Shown one piece after another: positions 17,671 through 24,697 of a DNA stretch of 64,000 nt (within the stretch, counting starts at the first letter, position 1; each line of letters opens with the position of its first letter). Below the pieces are notes generated by a model that was given only the letters and a program-made list of their open reading frames with translations, did not search any database and had not been told where the DNA came from. The position numbers were made by a program, and so were the translations under genes. This DNA is from RGIG3009 sp045596745. Lineage in GTDB: Bacteria; Bacillota; Clostridia; Oscillospirales; Acutalibacteraceae. Location of the stretch: NCBI GenBank assembly GCA_045596745.1, contig JAZODA010000065.1, forward strand, positions 1 to 64,000. Reading direction: 5' to 3'.

Positions 17671-17686
17671 ATAAGGAGCGAGGACT

Positions 17687-18154
17687 GTGAAAAAGTTTAT
17701 CCGCGAATTCAAGGACTTTATTGCCAAGGGCAACGTCATCGATATGGCGGTTGCTGTGGTTATCGGCGGCGCGTTCAAGGAGATCGTTAACGCGCTGGTC
17801 AACGACATCATTATGCCGCTTATCGGTCTGGCGACCGGTGGCGCGAGCATGGCAGACTGGAAGTACGTTATCAGCCCCGAGACGGTGCTGGCAGACGGTA
17901 CGATCGTTCCGGAAAATGCGCTTATGTATGGCGACTTGATCCAGAAAATTGTGGATTTCCTCATCATTGCCCTGTGCATCTTCGTGGCGCTCAAGGTTGT
18001 GCTCGCACTGCAGAGCAAGACCCGCGAGCTGGCTCACAAGAAGCAGGAAGAGGAAGCTGCCGAGGCGGCTGCCGAAGCTCCTGCCGAAACCGAAATGGAT
18101 GTTCTCAAAGACATCCGCGAGCTGCTGAAAGACAAGGAAAAGAAGAGCGAATAA
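17687..18154 (+). CDS. mscL: Large-conductance mechanosensitive channel
   Basis: A 155-aa membrane channel that opens on hypo-osmotic shock. The N-terminal FIREFKDFIAKGNVIDMAVA and the first helix (AVVIGGAFKEIVNALVNDII) match MscL. A periplasmic-type loop follows, then helix two (about 86-108) and a charged cytoplasmic helix rich in Glu, Lys and Ala. The GTG start has AAGGAG upstream (17672). It follows the oxidoreductase gene by 16 bp and ends at a clear terminator, so it may be read from the uronate operon as well as alone. Confidence 0.95.
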   Translation: MKKFIREFKDFIAKGNVIDMAVAVVIGGAFKEIVNALVNDIIMPLIGLATGGASMADWKYVISPETVLADGTIVPENALMYGDLIQKIVDFLIIALCIFVALKVVLALQSKTRELAHKKQEEEAAEAAAEAPAETEMDVLKDIRELLKDKEKKSE

Positions 18155-18169
18155 TCGCGAATCAAAACT

Positions 18170-18201
18170 GCCGCGCATCCGTTTGGGTGCGCGGCTTTTT
18201 T
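18170..18201 (+). terminator. Intrinsic terminator after mscL
   Basis: Stem GCCGCGCA (18170-18177) with TGCGCGGC (18188-18195), 10-nt loop, then TTTTTT. Confidence 0.85.
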
Positions 18202-18226
18202 GGGCATACTATCACGGGGTGATGTA

Positions 18227-18418
18227 ATGTCCGAAAAAGAAAAACAGACCGAGCTCGAAAAACAGATTGTTTACGGTCAGCCGGAAACGGTGCAGGAGCT
18301 GCTGCACAAATATGGCACGTACGAGATTCAGCCGACGCAGGATTCCGACAACGTGTTTCCGACAATCGGTACGGGCCTGCCGTCCGCAGAGGCGAAAAAA
18401 CGGCGCGGTCGCGAATAA
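18227..18418 (+). CDS. Small charged protein of unknown function (63 aa)
   Basis: A 63-aa hydrophilic protein with a good RBS (GGGGTGA at 18217) before the ATG at 18227. It begins with a Glu/Lys-rich helix (MSEKEKQTELEKQIVYG), followed by a Pro- and Asp-containing middle and a basic end (AKKRRGRE). No family is recognised, and no signal peptide or membrane helix is present. It lies 51 bp upstream of spoVAE in the same direction without an obvious terminator, so it may be cotranscribed with it and act in sporulation, but that is only inferred from position. Confidence 0.6.
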   Translation: MSEKEKQTELEKQIVYGQPETVQELLHKYGTYEIQPTQDSDNVFPTIGTGLPSAEAKKRRGRE

Positions 18419-18469
18419 CCGCGCCGCGGTGGGACACCCTAACACCACAAAAGCAAAAGAGGTGTCCGT

Positions 18470-18835
18470 ATGGATTGGTGGATGGTGGTCAAGGCGTTTG
18501 CGGTGGGCGGCGGTATCTGCCTTGTTGGGCAGTTGCTGATTGATTTGACAAAGCTGACGCCGGCGCGCATTCTGGTAATGTATGTGACAGGCGGCGTGGC
18601 GTTGACAGCGCTCGGCGTGTATGATCCGCTGGTTCGTTTTGCGGGCGGTGGGGCAAGCCTGCCGCTGACAGGCTTTGGGTATGCGCTGGCAAAGGGTGTT
18701 GAGCAGGCGGTCGATGAACAGGGCGTGCTTGGCATTCTCACCGGCGGGTTAACCGGCACGGCAGGCGGCATTGCGTTTGTCATTGTGGCGGCACTTCTGT
18801 GCGGACTACTTTCCAAATCCAAAGAAAAAACGTAA
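18470..18835 (+). CDS. spoVAE: Stage V sporulation protein AE
   Basis: A 121-aa membrane protein with about four hydrophobic helices. The stretches GGGICLVGQLLIDLTKLTPARILV and PLTGFGYALAKGVEQAVDEQG match SpoVAE closely, and the length is normal for the family. SpoVA proteins form the channel that loads dipicolinic acid into the forespore and releases it at germination. The RBS GAGGTG precedes the ATG by about 6 nt. Unusually, spoVAC and spoVAD, its normal neighbours, are absent here, so they are either elsewhere or lost. Confidence 0.9.
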   Translation: MDWWMVVKAFAVGGGICLVGQLLIDLTKLTPARILVMYVTGGVALTALGVYDPLVRFAGGGASLPLTGFGYALAKGVEQAVDEQGVLGILTGGLTGTAGGIAFVIVAALLCGLLSKSKEKT

Positions 18836-18871
18836 GAAGCGCCTCGGGGAACTCCCGAGGCGTTTCTTTTG
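18836..18871 (+). terminator. Intrinsic terminator after spoVAE
   Basis: Stem GAAGCGCCTCGGG (18836-18848) with CCCGAGGCGTTTC (18854-18866; one G-U pair), short loop, then TTTTG. Confidence 0.85.
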
Positions 18872-18882
18872 TCAAAAAGTCG

Positions 18883-18911
18883 TTGCGAACGGCAAAAGAA
18901 TGTGATACACT
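18883..18911 (+). promoter_or_regulatory. Sigma-A promoter of the aldose-epimerase-like gene
   Basis: TTGCGA (18883-18888), 17-bp spacer, TACACT (18906-18911), 34 nt before the ATG. Confidence 0.7.
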
Positions 18912-18945
18912 GGTGGTGAAAATACATACGCGAGGAGAATCCACT

Positions 18946-19797
18946 ATGGTTGTTTTGAAAAACGAGAAGATGACCGTTGCCATTCAGGAGCTGGGTGCCG
19001 AAATGCAGTCGGTGACCGCCGCGAACGGCGCGGAGTATTTGTGGCACGGCGACCCTGCGTGGTGGAGCGGTCGCGCACCGGTGCTGTTCCCGGTTTGCGG
19101 ACGTCTGCCGGGCGGCAAGTATCGTCTGAACGGCAAGGAATATGAACTGGAGATTCACGGTTTTGCCCGCAAGATGGAGTTCGCGGTGGAGTCGGCTTCC
19201 GACACCGAGGCGGTGTTCTTCATCCGCGACACCGAGGAGACTCGCGCGATGTATCCGTTTGCGTTTGAGTTCCGCGTGAAGTATGCGCTGCAGGACGAGA
19301 CGATTGCCATCACCTACACGATTAACAACACCGACGACAAAACGCTGTACGCTTCGGTGGGCTCGCACGAAGCATATGCCTGCCCCGAAGGCCTGTCGGC
19401 GTACGACGCCGCGTTCGAAAAGGAAGAGCCGATGAATTCCTACATCGTGGACGGCGGTGTGCAGCACGAAACCTTTGCGGTGGATGCTCCCGGCGGTGTG
19501 ATTCAACTCAAAGACGAGTATTTCGTGCCGGACGCTCTGATTTTCCGCGACCTCGAGTCCAAGACGGTGGAGCTGCGCAACCGCGAAACCGGCCGCGGCG
19601 TCCGCGTGTGGTATCCCGATGCGGAGTCGCTGCTCATCTGGACGAAGCCCGGCGCACCGTATGTGTGCATCGAGCCGTGGTGTGGCTTCCCGACGTGGTT
19701 TGACTTTAAGGGCGAGTTCCCGGAGAAGCTGGGTCTGCGCCACATCGAAGCGGGCGGCTCGTATGTTGCCACCCACACCATCACGCTGCTTCCGTAA
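18946..19797 (+). CDS. Aldose 1-epimerase family protein
   Basis: A 283-aa beta-sandwich protein of the galactose mutarotase superfamily, of the subgroup that includes LacX and YeaD-like proteins. Typical blocks are GAEMQSVTAANGAEYLWHGD, FPVCGRLPGGKY, IHGFARKMEF (with the conserved His), SVGSHEAYACPEG and the C-terminal CIEPWCGFP. It should interconvert the anomers of free or phosphorylated hexoses. The ATG at 18946 has GAGGAGA upstream and its own promoter. It is monocistronic, followed by the metK leader. The exact sugar is not readable. Confidence 0.85.
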   Translation: MVVLKNEKMTVAIQELGAEMQSVTAANGAEYLWHGDPAWWSGRAPVLFPVCGRLPGGKYRLNGKEYELEIHGFARKMEFAVESASDTEAVFFIRDTEETRAMYPFAFEFRVKYALQDETIAITYTINNTDDKTLYASVGSHEAYACPEGLSAYDAAFEKEEPMNSYIVDGGVQHETFAVDAPGGVIQLKDEYFVPDALIFRDLESKTVELRNRETGRGVRVWYPDAESLLIWTKPGAPYVCIEPWCGFPTWFDFKGEFPEKLGLRHIEAGGSYVATHTITLLP

Positions 19798-19804
19798 TTT
19801 GCTA

Positions 19805-19833
19805 TTGACAAACGCGATTCGGTGAAGTATACT
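19805..19833 (+). promoter_or_regulatory. Sigma-A promoter of the metK leader
   Basis: TTGACA (19805-19810), 17-bp spacer, TATACT (19828-19833), about 33 nt before the SAM-I aptamer. Confidence 0.9.
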
Positions 19834-19865
19834 GAATGACGCTGTCTATGACAAGTGAATAGGTC

Positions 19866-19959
19866 CTTATCAAGAGTGGTGGAGGGAACAGGCCCTGTGA
19901 AGCCCGGCAACCTGCGAAGAGCAAGGTGCCAAATCCTGCGGTTTTGACCGGCAGATGAG
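19866..19959 (+). ncRNA. SAM-I riboswitch (S-box) of metK
   Basis: The S-box consensus strings occur in order: CTTATCAAGAGTGGTGGAGG, GGCCCTGTGAAGCCCGGCAA, AAGGTGCCAAATCCTGC and the closing GATGAGG. It lies between a consensus promoter and an intrinsic terminator directly ahead of metK, so high SAM should cause premature termination. Confidence 0.96.
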
Positions 19960-19968
19960 GTGATGTGA

Positions 19969-19997
19969 CGCCCCGGTTGCCGCCGGGGCGTTTTTTA
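19969..19997 (+). terminator. Terminator of the SAM-I expression platform
   Basis: Stem CGCCCCGG (19969-19976) with CCGGGGCG (19983-19990), then TTTTTT. It stands just before the metK RBS (AAGGAGG at 20004). Confidence 0.9.
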
Positions 19998-20017
19998 TCG
20001 AAAAAGGAGGAAGTTTT

Positions 20018-21205
20018 ATGGCAAGACATTTCTTTACATCCGAATCCGTGACCGAAGGTCATCCCGACAAAGTGTGCGACCAGGTGTCGGATGCGGTGCT
20101 GGATGCAATTCTTTCGAAAGATCCCGAAGCGCACGTAGCGTGCGAGACGGTTACCACCACCGGTATGGTGATGGTGATGGGCGAGATTACCACTTCGGCT
20201 CAGGTGGATATTCCTGCGCTGGTGCGTGAGGTTGTTTGCGACATCGGTTACGAAGGCGCGGGTGCCGGCTTCGACGGTAAGACCTGCGCGGTGATGACGA
20301 TGCTGGACAAGCAGTCTCCCGACATCGCGATGGGCGTTAACGCAGCACTGGAGTCCCGCGGCGACGAAAACTCCGATGTGTATGACCGCATCGGTGCCGG
20401 TGACCAGGGCCTGATGTTCGGCTACGCTTGCAGCGAGACCCCTGAACTGATGCCGCTGCCCATTTCGCTGGCGCATCGTCTGGCGGTAGAGTTGGCTCGC
20501 CTGCGCAAAGAGGGCGTGCTGACCTATCTGCGTCCCGACGGCAAAACGCAGGTGACGGTGGAATACGAGGGCAACACCCCGGTGCGCGTGGAGGCGGTTG
20601 TCGTCTCGACCCAGCACGACGAGGCGGTGACGCTGGAGACCATCCGCGCCGACATTACCGAAAAGCTGATTCGCCCCATTGTGCCGGCGGAATTGCTGGA
20701 TGATAACACCAAGATTTTCGTTAACCCCACCGGACGCTTCGTTGTGGGCGGTCCGCAGGGCGACAGCGGTCTGACTGGTCGCAAGATTATCGTGGACACC
20801 TACGGCGGCTATGCTTGCCACGGTGGCGGTGCGTTCTCGGGCAAAGACCCGACGAAAGTCGACCGTTCGGCGAGCTATATGGCGCGCTATGCGGCGAAGA
20901 ACGTGGTGGCTGCCGGTCTGGCAGAGCGATGCGAAGTGCAGGTGGCGTATGCCATCGGCGTGGCACGCCCTGTTTCGGTGCGCGTGGATACGCACGGCAC
21001 CGGCACGGTGTCGGATGAGGTGCTGGCGACCGCTGTGTCGAAAGTGTTCGATTTCCGTCCTGCCGCTATCATCGATGCGCTGAAGCTGCGTCGTCCGCAA
21101 TACCGTGCGCTGGCGGCTTACGGTCACATCGGTCGTGAGGATCTCGATGTGATGTGGGAGAAGACCGACCGTACCGACGCGCTGCTGCAGGCGGTGCGCG
21201 GCTAA
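20018..21205 (+). CDS. metK: S-adenosylmethionine synthase
   Basis: A 395-aa cytoplasmic enzyme that makes SAM from methionine and ATP. It opens with FTSESVTEGHPDKVCDQ and carries the ATP motif GAGDQGLMFGYA and the phosphate-binding GGGAFSGKDPTKVDRSA, all in family order. The length is normal. The RBS AAGGAGG precedes the ATG. Expression is controlled by the SAM-I riboswitch in its leader, giving end-product feedback. It appears monocistronic; a separate promoter begins the next operon. Confidence 0.97.
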   Translation: MARHFFTSESVTEGHPDKVCDQVSDAVLDAILSKDPEAHVACETVTTTGMVMVMGEITTSAQVDIPALVREVVCDIGYEGAGAGFDGKTCAVMTMLDKQSPDIAMGVNAALESRGDENSDVYDRIGAGDQGLMFGYACSETPELMPLPISLAHRLAVELARLRKEGVLTYLRPDGKTQVTVEYEGNTPVRVEAVVVSTQHDEAVTLETIRADITEKLIRPIVPAELLDDNTKIFVNPTGRFVVGGPQGDSGLTGRKIIVDTYGGYACHGGGAFSGKDPTKVDRSASYMARYAAKNVVAAGLAERCEVQVAYAIGVARPVSVRVDTHGTGTVSDEVLATAVSKVFDFRPAAIIDALKLRRPQYRALAAYGHIGREDLDVMWEKTDRTDALLQAVRG

Positions 21206-21216
21206 ACAGAAAAGCA

Positions 21217-21245
21217 TTGACAAGTGCTTTAAAAAATGGGATAAT
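21217..21245 (+). promoter_or_regulatory. Sigma-A promoter of rsmD, very close to the start codon
   Basis: TTGACA (21217-21222), 17-bp spacer, GATAAT (21240-21245). The rsmD ATG is at 21254, so transcription would begin at or 1-3 nt before the start codon and there is no RBS between; a leaderless or near-leaderless mRNA is expected. Confidence 0.75.
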
Positions 21246-21253
21246 ATTTTTGT

Positions 21254-21790
21254 ATGAGAGTGATTACAGGAACGGCGAAAGGCTGTCGTCTGGAAACGCC
21301 TGCCGGGATGGATACCCGTCCGACGGTAGAGCGCGTTAAGGAAGGCGTCTTCTCTGCCATCAGCTTTGAAATTGAAGGACGGCGCGTGCTGGACTTGTTT
21401 GCCGGTTCCGGTCAGATGGGTCTGGAAGCGCTCAGCCGCGGTGCGGCATCCTGCGTGTTTGTCGATTCCGACAGAGACGCCGCGCAGGTGGTGCGTCGCA
21501 ATACGACGGCGACCAAGTTGGCGCCGCGTTGTACGGTGCTGTGCCGTGATGCGCTGGGCTTTTTGCAGCAGACCTCCGAGCGGTTTGACCTGGTATTTCT
21601 GGATCCGCCGTATGACGCGGAGTTGTTGCTGCCGTGTCTGGAAGCGTTGTCGGGTCGTGTGACCCCGGGCGGTGCGGTGCTTTGCGAAAGCGACCGCCAG
21701 ACCGAGCTGCCGGACGAGGTTGGCGCGTTTTATCTGGATCGTTCCTACCGCTATGGTCGTGTGGTTGTACGGCTGTATCGCAGCAAGTGA
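21254..21790 (+). CDS. rsmD: 16S rRNA (guanine(966)-N2)-methyltransferase
   Basis: A 178-aa SAM-dependent methyltransferase that modifies G966 of 16S rRNA. It starts with the family-typical MRVITGTAKGCRL, has TRPTVERVKEGVFS, the SAM motif VLDLFAGSGQMGLEALSRG and the catalytic DPPY in LVFLDPPYD. The start is fixed by this N-terminal match even though no Shine-Dalgarno sequence precedes it. The next gene, coaD, begins 10 bp after the stop, the usual rsmD-coaD pair of Firmicutes. Confidence 0.94.
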   Translation: MRVITGTAKGCRLETPAGMDTRPTVERVKEGVFSAISFEIEGRRVLDLFAGSGQMGLEALSRGAASCVFVDSDRDAAQVVRRNTTATKLAPRCTVLCRDALGFLQQTSERFDLVFLDPPYDAELLLPCLEALSGRVTPGGAVLCESDRQTELPDEVGAFYLDRSYRYGRVVVRLYRSK

Positions 21791-21799
21791 GGTTTTTGT

Positions 21800-22291
21800 A
21801 TGAAAGTGGCGATTTGTCCGGGTAGCTTTGACCCGATCACAAACGGACATTTGCAGATTATCTCCCGCGCGGCGGCGATGTTTGACCGCGTCATTGTCGT
21901 GACGATGGCAAACCACAACAAAACGCCGCTGTTCCCCGCCGCCGAGCGAGTGGAGCTGATTCGCCGTGCCACGGCAGCGCTTCCCAACGTGGAGGTCGAC
22001 GCCTACGACGGACTGCTCGCACAGTACGCTCGGGACAAGCAGGCGATTGCCATTGTTAAGGGCCTGCGTGCTATGTCGGATTTCGAATACGAATTCCAGA
22101 TGGCACTTACCAACCGAAAACTCAACCCCGGCGTGGAAACGGTGTTTCTTACCACCAGCGCCGAGCATATGTATCTTTCCTCCAGTCTGGTAAAGCAGGT
22201 GGCGAGTCTCGGCGGAGACATCCGCGAGTTCGTACCGGCGTGCATTGTTAAGGATATCCTACAAAAATACGGAAGGAACGAAGAAGAATGA
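21800..22291 (+). CDS. coaD: Phosphopantetheine adenylyltransferase
   Basis: A 163-aa nucleotidyltransferase for the penultimate step of coenzyme A synthesis (4'-phosphopantetheine plus ATP to dephospho-CoA). The N-terminal GSFDPITNGH motif carries the TxxH nucleotidyltransferase signature, and KGLRAMSDFEYEFQMA and YLSSSLVKQVA are also conserved. The length is typical. The stop overlaps the ATG of the next gene by 4 bp. It is cotranscribed with rsmD. Confidence 0.96.
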   Translation: MKVAICPGSFDPITNGHLQIISRAAAMFDRVIVVTMANHNKTPLFPAAERVELIRRATAALPNVEVDAYDGLLAQYARDKQAIAIVKGLRAMSDFEYEFQMALTNRKLNPGVETVFLTTSAEHMYLSSSLVKQVASLGGDIREFVPACIVKDILQKYGRNEEE

Positions 22292-22749
22292 CTATCGAAA
22301 ACATACTGGATCAGATCGATGAAATGATCGACAAGGCGTGGGGTATGCCCCTGTCCGGCGGCAAGTGCCTCATTGAAGCGGATCGCCTGCGCGATATGCT
22401 GGACGACATCCGCGGCAATATGCCGAGTGAGATTCGTCAGGCGAAGTCTATCGTGTCCGACCGCGCTGACATCATTGCCGATGCGAAGAAGGAAGCCGAG
22501 AACATCGTCCGCGTGGCCGAGGAACGCGCCCGCGCTCTGGTGATGCAGGAAGAGCTGGTCAAGCAGGCTCAGCAGAAAGCCAACGAGATTCTGCTGCAGA
22601 CTCAGCAGAAGTGCCGCGAGATGCGCAAGGGTACGCAGGATTTTGCCGAAGAGCTGCTCAAGCGCACCGAAGAAGTGCTGGCGAAGCAGGTCGCGGAAGT
22701 ACACCAGACTCGTCAGGTGCTGCGCAAGCCCGCCAAGAACGAAGAATAA
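22288..22749 (+). CDS. Coiled-coil protein, V-ATPase subunit H-like
   Basis: A 153-aa soluble protein, nearly all helical, with a long coiled coil from about residue 45 to 140 rich in Ala, Glu, Arg and Gln. It resembles the family annotated as vacuolar-type H+-ATPase subunit H or E/G-stalk-like, and the same kind of protein often follows coaD in Clostridia. No V-ATPase genes are near, so a real ATPase role is doubtful. A structural or DivIVA-like scaffolding role is possible. It overlaps coaD by 4 bp and ends at a terminator, so it is the last gene of the rsmD operon. Confidence 0.7.
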   Translation: MTIENILDQIDEMIDKAWGMPLSGGKCLIEADRLRDMLDDIRGNMPSEIRQAKSIVSDRADIIADAKKEAENIVRVAEERARALVMQEELVKQAQQKANEILLQTQQKCREMRKGTQDFAEELLKRTEEVLAKQVAEVHQTRQVLRKPAKNEE

Positions 22750-22757
22750 GGAACCAA

Positions 22758-22790
22758 AAAGGAGAAAACCGTCGGTTTTCTCCTTTGTTG
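22758..22790 (+). terminator. Intrinsic terminator of the rsmD operon
   Basis: Perfect 13-bp stem AAAGGAGAAAACC (22758-22770) with its complement (22774-22786) and a 3-nt loop; the 3' arm ends in CCTTTGTTG. Confidence 0.8.
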
Positions 22791-22831
22791 TGCAAAACAC
22801 GAAAAAATTGGCAACTCGCAGGACAATCCTC

Positions 22832-22860
22832 TTGCGTTTCTGCAAAAAGCAGGATATAAT
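22832..22860 (+). promoter_or_regulatory. Sigma-A promoter of the NifU-like/GGGtGRT operon
   Basis: TTGCGT (22832-22837), 17-bp spacer, TATAAT (22855-22860); 33 nt before the ATG. Confidence 0.8.
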
Positions 22861-22893
22861 AAGTAGAGTAAAAAACCCGAAAGGAGTACGAAT

Positions 22894-23586
22894 ATGAACT
22901 ATTCCCACGAAGTAGAACAAATGTGCATCGTGAAGAAGGGTCCGCACCACGGTCCCGCGCCCATCCCGGAGGAGGGTAAATGGGTCAAGGCTACCGAAAT
23001 CGCGGATATTTCCGGCCTGTCTCACGGTGTGGGCTGGTGCGCTCCTCAGCAGGGCACCTGCAAACTCACTCTGAACATCAAAGACGGTGTTGTCGAAGAG
23101 GCGCTGGTGGAAACCATCGGCTGCTCCGGTATGACTCACTCCGCTGCTATGGCTGCGGAAATTCTGCCCGGCAAGACCCTGCTTGAGTGCCTGAACACCG
23201 ACCTGGTGTGCGATGCTATCAACGTGGCAATGCGCGAGATCTTCCTGCAGATTGTGTACGGCCGTACCCAGTCCGCCTTCTCCGAGGACGGTCTGTCCAT
23301 CGGCGCCGGTCTGGAAGACCTGGGCAAGGGCCTGCGTTCGCAGGTTGGCACTATGTATTCCACCAAGGTCAAGGGCGTTCGCTATCTCGAGATGGCGGAA
23401 GGCTACGTGACCAAGCTCGCACTGGACGAGGATGGCGAGGTTATCGGCTATCAGTTCGTGCGTCTGGGCAAAATGCTGGAGGACATCCGTCACGGCATGC
23501 AGCCCAACGAAGCGTATGAGAAGAACATCGGTCAGTACGGTCGCTTTGATTCCGCGGCTAAGTACATCGACCCCCGTGAAGAATAA
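22894..23586 (+). CDS. NifU-like iron-sulfur scaffold-type protein
   Basis: A 230-aa cytoplasmic protein with an N-terminal part like the IscU/NifU scaffold fold. Candidate cluster ligands are Cys in GVGWCAPQQGTCK (about residues 50-58) and GCSGMTHSA (about 76-84). Its C-terminal third is not part of normal NifU. It lies 15 bp upstream of the GGGtGRT gene, and this pairing recurs in anaerobic Firmicutes. The role is unknown; Fe-S cluster transfer to the GGGtGRT partner is an inference. No nif, suf or cysteine desulfurase gene is nearby, so it is not a nitrogen-fixation gene. Confidence 0.75.
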   Translation: MNYSHEVEQMCIVKKGPHHGPAPIPEEGKWVKATEIADISGLSHGVGWCAPQQGTCKLTLNIKDGVVEEALVETIGCSGMTHSAAMAAEILPGKTLLECLNTDLVCDAINVAMREIFLQIVYGRTQSAFSEDGLSIGAGLEDLGKGLRSQVGTMYSTKVKGVRYLEMAEGYVTKLALDEDGEVIGYQFVRLGKMLEDIRHGMQPNEAYEKNIGQYGRFDSAAKYIDPREE

Positions 23587-23601
23587 GAGGAGGCGGCACA
23601 A

Positions 23602-24606
23602 ATGGCGAACGATGTGAAATTTGAAGGCAAGGACAGACGCCTTGCAAAGATCGAGGAGTTCCTTGCGGCCAACGACCTCGGCTCTCTGGAAGAGTGCCGC
23701 GACCTGTGCGAAAGCAAGGGCGTGGATGTTGCCGCTATCGTTAAGGGCGTGCAGCCCATCGCGTTTGAAAACGCGGTGTGGGCTTACACCCTGGGTGTGG
23801 CGCTGGCTCTGAAGCGCGGCATCAAAGATGCTGCCGAAGCCTCTGCTGTTATCGGCGAAGGCCTGCAGGCTTTCTGTGTGCCCGGTTCGGTTGCCGAGCA
23901 GCGCAAGGTTGGCCTGGGTCACGGTAACCTGGGCAAGATGCTGCTCTCCGAGGAGACCGCTTGCTTCGCGTTCCTGGCCGGCCACGAATCCTTCGCGGCT
24001 GCGGAAGGCGCTATCGGTATTGCTCGTACGGCCAACAAGGCTCGTAAGCAGCCCCTGCGCGTGATCCTGAACGGTCTGGGCAAGGATGCGGCGTATATCA
24101 TCAGCCGTATCAACGGCTTCACCTATGTGGAGACCGAATACGACTTCTTCACCGGCGAGCTGAAGATTGTCCGTGAGAAGGCGTTCTCCGATGGCGAGCG
24201 TGCGAAGGTGCGCTGCTACGGTGCAAACGACGTTAACGAGGGCGTTGCGATTATGCAGCACGAGGCTGTTGAGGTTTCCATCACCGGTAACTCCACCAAC
24301 CCGACTCGTTTCCAGCATCCGGTTGCCGGCACTTACAAGAAGTGGGCAATCGAAAACGGCAAGAAGTACTTCTCCGTTGCCTCCGGTGGCGGCACGGGTC
24401 GTACCCTGCATCCCGACAACGTGGCGGCCGGCCCTGCTTCCTACGGTCTGACCGATACCATGGGTCGTATGCATGGTGATGCGCAGTTCGCAGGTTCTTC
24501 CTCCGTCCCGGCTCACGTCGAGATGATGGGCCTGATCGGCGCCGGTAACAACCCGATGGTCGGTATGACCGTGGCTTGCGCCGTTGCTGTCAGCGAAGCG
24601 CTGTAA
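23602..24606 (+). CDS. GGGtGRT family protein
   Basis: A 334-aa soluble protein recognised by its name-giving motif GGGTGRTLHPDN at about residues 254-265. Other conserved-looking stretches are VGLGHGNLGKMLL, FLAGHESFAAAEGAIGIA and GAGNNPMVGMTVA near the C-terminus. The family is found in anaerobes and has no established function. The RBS GAGGAGG precedes the ATG; it is the second gene after the NifU-like protein and is probably its partner. The final 19 codons, the terminator and the promoter behind them are duplicated at 28866-28992. Confidence 0.85.
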   Translation: MANDVKFEGKDRRLAKIEEFLAANDLGSLEECRDLCESKGVDVAAIVKGVQPIAFENAVWAYTLGVALALKRGIKDAAEASAVIGEGLQAFCVPGSVAEQRKVGLGHGNLGKMLLSEETACFAFLAGHESFAAAEGAIGIARTANKARKQPLRVILNGLGKDAAYIISRINGFTYVETEYDFFTGELKIVREKAFSDGERAKVRCYGANDVNEGVAIMQHEAVEVSITGNSTNPTRFQHPVAGTYKKWAIENGKKYFSVASGGGTGRTLHPDNVAAGPASYGLTDTMGRMHGDAQFAGSSSVPAHVEMMGLIGAGNNPMVGMTVACAVAVSEAL

Positions 24607-24673
24607 GTTTAAGAAGAAAAGGGTCGCCCATCGGGCGGCCCTTTTTTATTGACGAACGCAACCGTGTGTGGTA
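24547..24673 (+). repeat. Direct repeat copy A (127 bp identical)
   Basis: Identical to 28866-28992 over 127 bp (offset 4,319), with similarity continuing to about 24690 with a few mismatches. It contains the last 19 codons and stop of the GGGtGRT gene, the terminator and the -35 and spacer of the next promoter. It is the left edge of the accessory module. Confidence 0.95.
24621..24647 (+). terminator. Intrinsic terminator of the GGGtGRT operon
   Basis: Stem GGGTCGCCC with GGGCGGCCC (one G-U pair), loop ATC, then TTTTTT. An exact second copy is at 28940-28966. Confidence 0.9.
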
Positions 24674-24677
24674 AAGT
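24649..24677 (+). promoter_or_regulatory. Promoter of the kinase gene
   Basis: TTGACG (24649-24654), 17-bp spacer, TAAAGT (24672-24677). It lies in the direct repeat; the second copy at 28968-28996 has TATAGT, one base closer to consensus, so the two promoters probably differ in strength. Confidence 0.75.
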
Positions 24678-24697
24678 GAAGAAAAGGAGGCGGCGGG

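Noticed and set aside
18205..18211. Sigma-G-like -10 (CATACTA) before the 63-aa gene
   Set aside because: No matching -35 is present at the needed distance and the start site would fall inside the RBS.
22894..23586. Nitrogen-fixation NifU
   Set aside because: No nif, suf or cysteine desulfurase genes are near and the C-terminal NifU domain is absent; the GGGtGRT partner points to another role.
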